A DNA stretch of 7,476 nucleotides from CAZGXQ01 sp964530195 (GTDB taxonomy: Bacteria; Patescibacteriota; Minisyncoccia; Minisyncoccales; GBS-2). Positions 1-4,681 of the stretch are shown piece after piece. The DNA is taken from the NCBI GenBank assembly GCA_964530195.1, contig CAZGXQ010000048.1, positions 1 to 7,476 of the forward strand, read 5' to 3'. The stretch's first letter is position 1, and each line of letters opens with the position of its first letter. The notes below the pieces were generated by a model. The model searched no databases. It saw nothing but the letters and a program-made list of their open reading frames with translations, and was not told the DNA's origin. A program made the position numbers and the translations under genes.

Positions 1-1
1 A

Positions 2-379
2 ATTGAGAAAAATGTAATTTTTACTGGAGCTATACCTCATTCTAAAATTCCTGCTTATTATCAAGCAGCTAATGTTTTTGTTTTTTCCTCTCAAACTGAA
101 ACCCAAGGAATTGTAATTTTAGAAGCGATAGCTTCGGGATTGCCTGTAGTAGCTTTAAAAGATGAAGCTTTTAAAGATATGGTGGTTGAAAACAAAAATG
201 GGTTTTTAATTAAAAAAGTTTCTCCAAAAAGTTTTGCTAAAAAAGTTTTAGAAATTTTAAAGAATTCTTCTCTTTGTAAAAAATTTTCTTTAAACTCTCA
301 AAAAATCGCTTCTTTTTTTTCAGAGAAAAACCAGGCAAAAAAATTAATCAAAATTTACAAAAGCTTATTAAAAGGTTAA
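2..379 (+). CDS. GT4-family glycosyltransferase, C-terminal fragment
   Basis: This is the 3' end of a gene that begins left of the window; 125 codons are visible in frame from base 2 to a TAA at 377. The fragment is the nucleotide-sugar-binding half of a GT-B fold glycosyltransferase of the GT4 (glycosyl transferases group 1) family. It contains the E-x7-E motif, with E33 and E41 of the visible part in TETQGIVILEAIASGLPVVA, preceded by a 'YYQAANVFVFSS' strand-helix and followed by a 'NGFLI' segment. GT4 enzymes move a sugar from an activated donor to a lipid, glycan or small acceptor at the cytoplasmic membrane face; donor and acceptor cannot be read from this piece. A TTG at 140 could be mistaken for a start, but it lies inside the motif. 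The gene converges on the radical SAM gene and overlaps its 3' end by 12 bp. Confidence 0.9.
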   Translation: MEKNVIFTGAIPHSKIPAYYQAANVFVFSSQTETQGIVILEAIASGLPVVALKDEAFKDMVVENKNGFLIKKVSPKSFAKKVLEILKNSSLCKKFSLNSQKIASFFSEKNQAKKLIKIYKSLLKG

Positions 380-1372
380 CTTCGATTTAATTATTCTCCA
401 ATAATGAGGTAGCTCTTTAATCTGATCAAAAAATGGTTCCTCGCTATAACATCTAATTGCAACATAACATCCTCCACAGGAATTTTTCTCTGAAAAATTT
501 TTCCTCAAATCTTCCAAATTTTTAAATTTTACTCTTTTTAAAGAACAGGGGACAAGAAAACCATCTGGCATTACGACTAAAAACGAAAAGCCTGCTTGAC
601 AATTTGGAATGTATCCAGTTTCTAAAAATTTTAAAAATTTCAAAAGACCATTCTTTGAATTGACTATAAAATCTGTTTTTTCTTGAAGTGAAATTAATTT
701 TTCAAAAATCTTCCTTAACTCATCTTTTTCTTTTTCGTCTCGAATGCAAAGTGCTTTATCACCTGTTCTTAAGGGAGTGTAAGCTGAATAAGAAATTTTT
801 ACTCCCCATTCTTTTGCTTTTTTTGCCAAAGAAATGATTTCTCTAAAATTTTCTCTGGTAATTGCCGAGTTTAAAACAATATCATCAAATCCATGTTTTG
901 AAAGTTTTGGAATTACTTTTTCTAAATGGGAAAACAATCCAGGATGTCTTCTAAAGTCATCGTGTCTTTTGTCAGGAAAATCAAGAGAGATTGATAATTG
1001 GTTAAGACCTGCCTCTTTCAATTTCAAATAAATTTCTTCGGTCAACAAAACTCCATTAGTAACCAAAATTGTGTAGGGCAAATTTCCAAATTGCTTTGTC
1101 GCTTTAACTATTTCAAAAACATCTTTTCTCAAAAGGGGTTCTCCTCCTGAAATTTGAACAACCAAAGGTTTCAGTTCTTTTACAATTTTTGCATAATCTT
1201 TTGGCTCAATTTGACTCTCTCCTTTTTTAATTCCTCCAAGATCGCAATGTTTGCAATTGCAATTGCAAGAAAGAGTAACCTCAAAAGAAACTGTTAAAAG
1301 CTGAGGGGTAAAAAGATTAGAAACTCTCGAGATTATAAATTTTAGTTGATCTATTAAAGAAAGTTTATTCAT
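368..1372 (-). CDS. Radical SAM protein with reduced SPASM-like C-terminus
   Basis: A 334-residue radical SAM enzyme. The CX3CX2C motif that holds the catalytic 4Fe-4S cluster is C36, C40 and C43 ('SCNCNCKHCDL'). The SAM-binding 'SGGEPLL' is at 75-81, followed by the TIM-barrel strand 'LVTNG' at 103-107 and 'LSISLD' at 126-131. The C-terminal part has C258-x12-G-x4-C276, then C299-x2-C302-x5-C308. This is the first part of the SPASM auxiliary-cluster pattern without its final CX3C and distal cysteine. Family members modify peptides, proteins, lipids or cofactors; the substrate is unknown here. The start overlaps the GT2 gene by 8 bp and has no clear Shine-Dalgarno, so translational coupling is likely. 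It is the last gene of the leftward run, so an envelope-related substrate is possible but unproven. No obvious RiPP precursor gene lies beside it. Confidence 0.88.
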   Translation of the reverse strand: MNKLSLIDQLKFIISRVSNLFTPQLLTVSFEVTLSCNCNCKHCDLGGIKKGESQIEPKDYAKIVKELKPLVVQISGGEPLLRKDVFEIVKATKQFGNLPYTILVTNGVLLTEEIYLKLKEAGLNQLSISLDFPDKRHDDFRRHPGLFSHLEKVIPKLSKHGFDDIVLNSAITRENFREIISLAKKAKEWGVKISYSAYTPLRTGDKALCIRDEKEKDELRKIFEKLISLQEKTDFIVNSKNGLLKFLKFLETGYIPNCQAGFSFLVVMPDGFLVPCSLKRVKFKNLEDLRKNFSEKNSCGGCYVAIRCYSEEPFFDQIKELPHYWRIIKSKLTF

Positions 1373-2057
1373 TTGATTTTAAAAATTTTTTCTTTTTAAA
1401 AAGGAGCAAAAATCTCGTTTTTAAAATTACTCCTTCCATTTTTAACCTTTCAAGAAAGCCCTTTAAAACTCCATATTTTCTTTCTTTAATTACCATCTTC
1501 AATCCCTTTAATTTCACATATTTTACCGGAATTTTATTCACTTTACAATAAAAATTTAGAGCAGTTTCAATTTCAAAACCTTTTACAAATTCTTCTGGTA
1601 AATTTTCAAAAATTTCTCTTTTTAAAGCTCTTTCCCCGCCAAAAGCTAAAAGTGGATCAATTTTTAAAAGCCACAATGGTGTCTCTCCAATTCTATCCCT
1701 AATTCCAATTACCATTCCTGCTTCTCCATCCAAAATTGGTTGAATTAGTTGAGAAGCATGCTCAGGAGTTAAACCAATTAAATCTGCATCGAAAAAGGCG
1801 ATAATTTTAGCGTCAGTATTTTGAACCCCTTTTTTCATTGCTCTTCCCTTACCCTCTCTTTCTTTTCCTTCCAAAACCTTTACCCCAAAGGACTTAGCAA
1901 TTTGAGAAGTTTTGTCTGTTGAACCATCGCTTACCACAATAATCTCATCGATTTCTTTTGCCTCTTTTAAAGCTTTTAATACATTGGCGATAGTTTTTTC
2001 TTCATTAAATGCTGGAACAATTGCTGCTACTTTTTCTCTTTTTAAACCTTCTACCAT
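1365..2057 (-). CDS. GT2-family glycosyltransferase (dolichyl-phosphate mannose synthase-like)
   Basis: A 230-residue GT-A fold glycosyltransferase of family 2. The N-terminal 'AIVPAFNEEKTI' (12-23) and 'VVSDGSTD' (41-48) bind the nucleotide sugar. 'FFDADLIGL' (88-96) carries the metal-binding D-x-D (D90, D92). 'FGGERALKR' (139-147) and 'GFEIETALN' (160-168) resemble the acceptor/catalytic region of DPM-like and glucosyl-3-phosphoglycerate synthase-like enzymes. There is no long hydrophobic membrane anchor; the C-terminus is basic with a short hydrophobic patch around 216-220, so peripheral membrane attachment is plausible. The likely reaction is sugar transfer from a UDP or GDP donor to a polyprenyl phosphate or small phosphorylated acceptor, but which one cannot be decided here. 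The start overlaps the plsY-like stop by 7 bp and the stop overlaps the radical SAM start by 8 bp, indicating one transcript with coupled translation. Confidence 0.88.
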   Translation of the reverse strand: MVEGLKREKVAAIVPAFNEEKTIANVLKALKEAKEIDEIIVVSDGSTDKTSQIAKSFGVKVLEGKEREGKGRAMKKGVQNTDAKIIAFFDADLIGLTPEHASQLIQPILDGEAGMVIGIRDRIGETPLWLLKIDPLLAFGGERALKREIFENLPEEFVKGFEIETALNFYCKVNKIPVKYVKLKGLKMVIKERKYGVLKGFLERLKMEGVILKTRFLLLFKKKKFLKSNE

Positions 2058-2701
2058 TTTAGATATTTGCTTATTTTTAATGATACTTTTTCATCTCGAT
2101 CATAAAGGAGTCGATTTTTAATTATTGATTTTTTTTCTTTGAGAGGAAAAATTTCATTAATTGGGCTCAATCTTTTAAAAAGAATAATCGGAAAAGAAAT
2201 GAGAGTTAAAAATCCAACGCTTTGGAAAGAATTAAAAAATGGAGAAAAAACTAAATAAGATCCTAAAAACAAAAATGTGGCTATTGGAGAATTAAGAATA
2301 AAAGTAAATAAAATAAACAAAATTAAAGAAATTACGGCAACTTCTGGAGAGAAAAAAAGGGTAGCCCCCAAAAAAGTTCCTATTCCCCTTCCACCTGCAA
2401 ACTTTAAAAAAATTGACCAATTATGACCTAAAATTGCAAAAAATCCGCTTAAAATTTGAATTTGAATTGAGCCTCCCAGCTTTTTAGCTAAAAAAACTGC
2501 CAAATATCCTTTAAAAATATCTAAAACTCCCACTATTGCTCCTTGCCATTTCCCTACATGTCTATAAACATTGCTTCCTGAAGTTTTTCTCCATCCGATA
2601 GAAAGAACATTTTTCCCCGTAGTTAAACGCACCACAATATAACCCCAAGGAATTGAACCTAAAAGGTAACTCAAGATTAAAATAAAAATTGGCTGGTTCA
2701 T
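2051..2701 (-). CDS. plsY: PlsY-like glycerol-3-phosphate acyltransferase, divergent
   Basis: A 216-residue polytopic membrane protein of the PlsY family, which transfers an acyl group from acyl phosphate to glycerol 3-phosphate, the first step of phospholipid synthesis. Evidence: N-terminal 'YLLGSIPWGYIVVRL' (12-26), 'SNVYRHVGKWQG' (43-54), 'VLDIFKG' (59-65) and the second signature 'GHNWSIFLKFAGGRGIGT' (92-109). Hydrophobic segments lie near 3-25, 55-72, 80-97, 118-136, 139-156 and 160-177. Differences from canonical PlsY: the first loop motif (typically GSGNxGATN) reads 'GWRKTSGSN' at 36-44; GGK in the second is GGR; and the third motif is not recognisable, the tail being 'IIKNRLLYDRDEKV' (193-206). 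It may therefore be a PlsY paralogue with a changed substrate. ATGA overlap with the upstream HD gene implies coupling. Family assignment is firm; exact activity is less so. Confidence 0.82.
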   Translation of the reverse strand: MNQPIFILILSYLLGSIPWGYIVVRLTTGKNVLSIGWRKTSGSNVYRHVGKWQGAIVGVLDIFKGYLAVFLAKKLGGSIQIQILSGFFAILGHNWSIFLKFAGGRGIGTFLGATLFFSPEVAVISLILFILFTFILNSPIATFLFLGSYLVFSPFFNSFQSVGFLTLISFPIILFKRLSPINEIFPLKEKKSIIKNRLLYDRDEKVSLKISKYLKW

Positions 2702-3957
2702 AATTTAGATAATTTTTCCAAAAATGAAAGTAAAATTGGATCGTCGCATTTTTCAAAAGCCCATTCAAAAAGAGGAGTTAGAGTAATTTTGTATTTTTTG
2801 TGATACAAAACCCCTTGAATTAAGACTGCTAAAACATTGACTTGATTTAAAAAGATTGCTTCTGCGCTTGAAACCTTTCGATATTCTTCCCAAAGACTTA
2901 TAATTTCTTTTCTAAGTCCTGGTTCCAAGCTTAAAGTAAGTTTTTCCATTGCCTTTTTTTCTTTATTATATTGTCTTAGAAATCTTTTTGCTTTTTCATA
3001 TTCTGGAAGTCTCGGCCATTTTTTTAAAATTTCTTTTCTTTTTTTAATTTGAGAAGGCAATTTTTCAATGTAAGGGATTGTATCTCCGATTATTACTGCT
3101 GAAATTTCATGAGAAAGAGCCATTTTTAAAAGTTTTGTCTGATTCAAATGCTTCTTTTCTCTTCCAAAAATCCAAGCTAATAAACTTGTGAAAAAAATAT
3201 GTTCTGCTACAGACTCTGCGTTTTTAATTCCCCAAGCCTTCCAATAAGTTCTTTCCATTCTTTTTAGTTTTCCAATTTTCAAAATAAATTCTAAAATCCC
3301 TTTTAATTCTTTCTCTTGTGTTGACTTTGGAAAGGTTTTTCGATGATAAAACTTAATTTGAATTACTTTTAGAAATTCCAAAAGCAGGGGGTCAAAAATT
3401 TTTTCTTCTGCAATTTCCCACCAACCCCTTCCACTCTTTTTTGGTCCTAAGTACTCTAAAGATTGGATCAAATTTTCTATCCAATCTACCTGACGAGTAA
3501 ATTTTCCCTCTGCCGAAAACCCTTTTTCATAATCTAACCAGCGAAAAAAAATTTCATTTCTTAAATTTTCTTTTAAGGGTTGAATTAATTTCAAAAGGGA
3601 CTTTCTTTCGTTCTCAAATTTAATTTTTGACATTTTCTCTTTTTCTTCTTTTGACAACCTAATTCCTTTCATTAAAATCTCTCTATCTCTTTTCTTCCTT
3701 ACATCCAAGTTTTCATAATAAAAAAGCGGGGTTACATCCCCCGCATAAACTTCGCACAAATCATGGGAAAGAGCGCACTGAATTGCCCTTTTCAAATTTA
3801 ATCCCTTTTTCCAGCCCAAACAATAAGTTAAAAAAGAAACTCTAAAAATGTGTTCTGCAATTGTTTCTGGATTTTTCACTCTCCAGATAATCCAACCTGT
3901 CCTAATTGTTTCTTTTAGCTTGTTTACTTCAACTAAAAAACGAAGAATAGAATCCAT
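2698..3957 (-). CDS. Tandem HD-domain phosphohydrolase (YfbR/HDDC2-like), second copy degenerate
   Basis: A 419-residue soluble protein made of two copies of an HD_3-type domain; single-copy relatives such as YfbR 5'-deoxynucleotidase are about 200 residues. Copy 1 (about 1-205) keeps the whole site: R19 and W22 ('IRTGW'), H36 ('AEH'), H65-D66 ('SHDLCE'), E69, D74 ('GDVTP'), E150 and D158 ('RQVDW'). Copy 2 (about 220-419) aligns at a constant offset of 216-218 residues: R236, W239, H253, H283, D292 and E366 remain, but the HD aspartate is E284, E69 becomes A287, and D158 becomes N374. Known relatives remove phosphate from deoxynucleoside monophosphates using a divalent metal. Copy 1 is inferred catalytic and copy 2 structural or regulatory. 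The start lies 15 bp after the greA stop, without a visible Shine-Dalgarno, and the TGA stop overlaps the plsY-like ATG. The true substrate is not shown by the sequence. Confidence 0.87.
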   Translation of the reverse strand: MDSILRFLVEVNKLKETIRTGWIIWRVKNPETIAEHIFRVSFLTYCLGWKKGLNLKRAIQCALSHDLCEVYAGDVTPLFYYENLDVRKKRDREILMKGIRLSKEEKEKMSKIKFENERKSLLKLIQPLKENLRNEIFFRWLDYEKGFSAEGKFTRQVDWIENLIQSLEYLGPKKSGRGWWEIAEEKIFDPLLLEFLKVIQIKFYHRKTFPKSTQEKELKGILEFILKIGKLKRMERTYWKAWGIKNAESVAEHIFFTSLLAWIFGREKKHLNQTKLLKMALSHEISAVIIGDTIPYIEKLPSQIKKRKEILKKWPRLPEYEKAKRFLRQYNKEKKAMEKLTLSLEPGLRKEIISLWEEYRKVSSAEAIFLNQVNVLAVLIQGVLYHKKYKITLTPLFEWAFEKCDDPILLSFLEKLSKL

Positions 3958-3972
3958 AAAAATAATGTTTAA

Positions 3973-4446
3973 TCAATCTAATTGATATTTAATTTTTTTA
4001 ATCTTATAAACAACTTTTATTGGAGAAACAATTGTTACTTTTTCCCCTATTTTGCGTCCCAAAAGCGCTTTTCCAACCGGTGATTCGTAAGAAATTTTTC
4101 CCTCGCTTGGATTTGCTTCTAAACTTTCAACTATCATAAATTCATTAATTTTCCCTTCCTCATCTTCTAAAGTTACTTTTGCTCCTAAATCTACAACATT
4201 TCTTTTTTCCTTTGGTGGAGGTTTAATTAACTGGACATTCTTTAAAATATTTTCTAATTCCCTAAGCCTAAAATCTAAAAACATCAAATCTTCTTGCATT
4301 GCCAAATATTCAGGATTTAAATCTTCAGAATGCAAAATTTCTGGTTTTTCTCCACTAGTTTTTATTTGTTTTAATTTCTTCAATTCTTCGTATTCCTTTT
4401 TCACTCTCTCTAGCCCTTCTTTTGTGAGATAAAATTTTTTTGCCAT
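3973..4446 (-). CDS. greA: GreA/GreB-family transcript cleavage factor, altered tip
   Basis: A 157-residue Gre factor, the usual length. It has an N-terminal coiled coil (about 1-75: 'YLTKEGLERVKKEYEELKKL', then 'FRLRELENILKNVQLI') and a C-terminal FKBP-like domain (about 82-157) with the family hallmark 'SPVGKALLGRKIGEKV' (122-137). Gre factors insert the coiled coil into the RNA polymerase secondary channel and stimulate cleavage of backtracked RNA. The catalytic tip is usually GDLSENAEYxxAK; here residues 41-47 read 'EDLNPEY', so two residues, including the second acidic residue, appear missing, while D42, E46 and Y47 remain. It could be a paralogue that binds polymerase with altered activity. 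First gene of the leftward run, preceded by a strong promoter and a long structured leader. ATG at 4446 is the only sensible start; the nearest GGAGG is 13 nt upstream. Confidence 0.9.
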   Translation of the reverse strand: MAKKFYLTKEGLERVKKEYEELKKLKQIKTSGEKPEILHSEDLNPEYLAMQEDLMFLDFRLRELENILKNVQLIKPPPKEKRNVVDLGAKVTLEDEEGKINEFMIVESLEANPSEGKISYESPVGKALLGRKIGEKVTIVSPIKVVYKIKKIKYQLD

Positions 4447-4456
4447 AAATTTTTTG

Positions 4457-4489
4457 AAGCCTCCCTTTTAGGGGAGGCTTGGTTTTTTT
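4457..4489 (+). terminator. Perfect 9-bp hairpin with U-tract on the plus strand
   Basis: AAGCCTCCC (4457-4465) pairs exactly with GGGAGGCTT (4472-4480) around a 6-nt loop, followed by GG and seven Ts (4483-4489). By form this is an intrinsic terminator for rightward transcription. No rightward gene lies close upstream, so it would stop antisense RNA entering the rtcA promoter region. On the minus strand the same stem falls in the greA leader without a following U-tract. There it is better read as a translation-controlling stem over GGGAGG than as a terminator. Confidence 0.55.
4460..4465 (-). promoter_or_regulatory. Candidate greA Shine-Dalgarno, distant and inside a hairpin
   Basis: GGGAGG on the minus strand ends 13 nt before the greA ATG, farther than the usual 5-9 nt. 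It is the 3' arm of the perfect 9-bp hairpin at 4457-4480. It is the only strong anti-16S match near a start codon in the window, so it may be functional, and it would be hidden whenever the hairpin forms. Confidence 0.4.
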
Positions 4490-4543
4490 AATCTGTTTGT
4501 TTTTTTATTTTTTAATTTTTTCTTTCAAACCTCCCCCTAAAAG
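4465..4543 (-). promoter_or_regulatory. Candidate alternative pairing in the greA leader
   Basis: In the leftward transcript, the segment from 4543 to 4527 (CUUUUAGGGGGAGGUUU) can pair with 4480-4465 (AAGCCUCCCCUAAAAG): ten continuous base pairs, a one-base bulge, three more pairs, a mismatch and two pairs, around an A-rich 46-nt loop. Positions 4480-4472 also form the 9-bp hairpin with 4465-4457. The two structures exclude one another: the long-range one exposes the GGGAGG near the greA start, the local one hides it. The pairing is seen in the sequence; a switching role is inference. An alternative is a decayed second copy of the hairpin repeat in inverted orientation. Confidence 0.4.
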
Positions 4544-4624
4544 ATAAAATATAAAAGAAAAAATCAATTTTGGTTCTTAGACAATAAAATTTTTTCTCCC
4601 TGCTCACTTTCATGAACTATTTTT

Positions 4625-4652
4625 ATTATAGTTGTCCCCCAAAATCTGTCAA
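4625..4652 (-). promoter_or_regulatory. Consensus sigma70-type promoter for the greA-led operon
   Basis: On the minus strand TTGACA (4652-4647) is followed after exactly 16 bp by TATAAT (4630-4625); both hexamers match consensus at all six positions. Transcription should begin near 4618, giving a leader of about 170 nt before greA. No other promoter is evident before the five genes read leftward, so this probably drives the whole run. The perfect match suggests a strong, activator-independent housekeeping promoter that is tuned downstream or by the overlapping opposite promoter. Confidence 0.8.
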
Positions 4653-4674
4653 GATGTAAAAAAGATGGTAAAAT
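4646..4674 (+). promoter_or_regulatory. Probable promoter for rtcA-ispH, leaderless transcript
   Basis: CTGTCA (4646-4651, four of six to TTGACA) and TAAAAT (4669-4674, five of six to TATAAT) are spaced by 17 bp, with an extended -10 TG at 4666-4667. The expected start of transcription is about 4680-4682, at the rtcA ATG (4682), so the mRNA would have essentially no leader. This fits the absence of a Shine-Dalgarno before rtcA. Its -35 shares bases 4647-4651 with the -35 of the leftward promoter. Confidence 0.5.
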
Positions 4675-4681
4675 TAAAAAT

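Noticed and set aside
313..320. Run of eight Ts as a terminator or phase-variable tract
   Set aside because: No stem precedes it, and homopolymers of this size are expected in such AT-rich coding sequence.
140..379. A stand-alone 79-residue protein starting at TTG 140
   Set aside because: The frame is open from base 2, and the E-x7-E motif of a GT4 enzyme straddles the TTG; it is the tail of a larger gene.
834..1031. Open frame opposite the radical SAM gene
   Set aside because: It lies antisense inside a well-supported conserved gene, has no motif and no promoter.
2562..2768. Open frame spanning the HD/plsY-like junction
   Set aside because: It overlaps two strongly supported genes in another frame and has no recognisable domain.
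2698..3957. HD protein as a RelA/SpoT (p)ppGpp hydrolase or HD-GYP phosphodiesterase
   Set aside because: There is no synthetase, TGS or GYP motif; the R-T-x-W, AEH, HDxxE, GDxTP and late Asp arrangement fits the YfbR/HDDC2 type.
4457..4480. The hairpin as a terminator for leftward transcription
   Set aside because: On the minus strand it is followed by CAAAAAATTT and then the greA ATG, with no U-tract, and terminating there would prevent greA expression.
4624..4629. TATTAT on the plus strand as an alternative -10 for rtcA
   Set aside because: It is largely the opposite-strand reading of the leftward TATAAT, and the hexamer 17 bp upstream (TGCTCA) matches the -35 consensus at only three positions.
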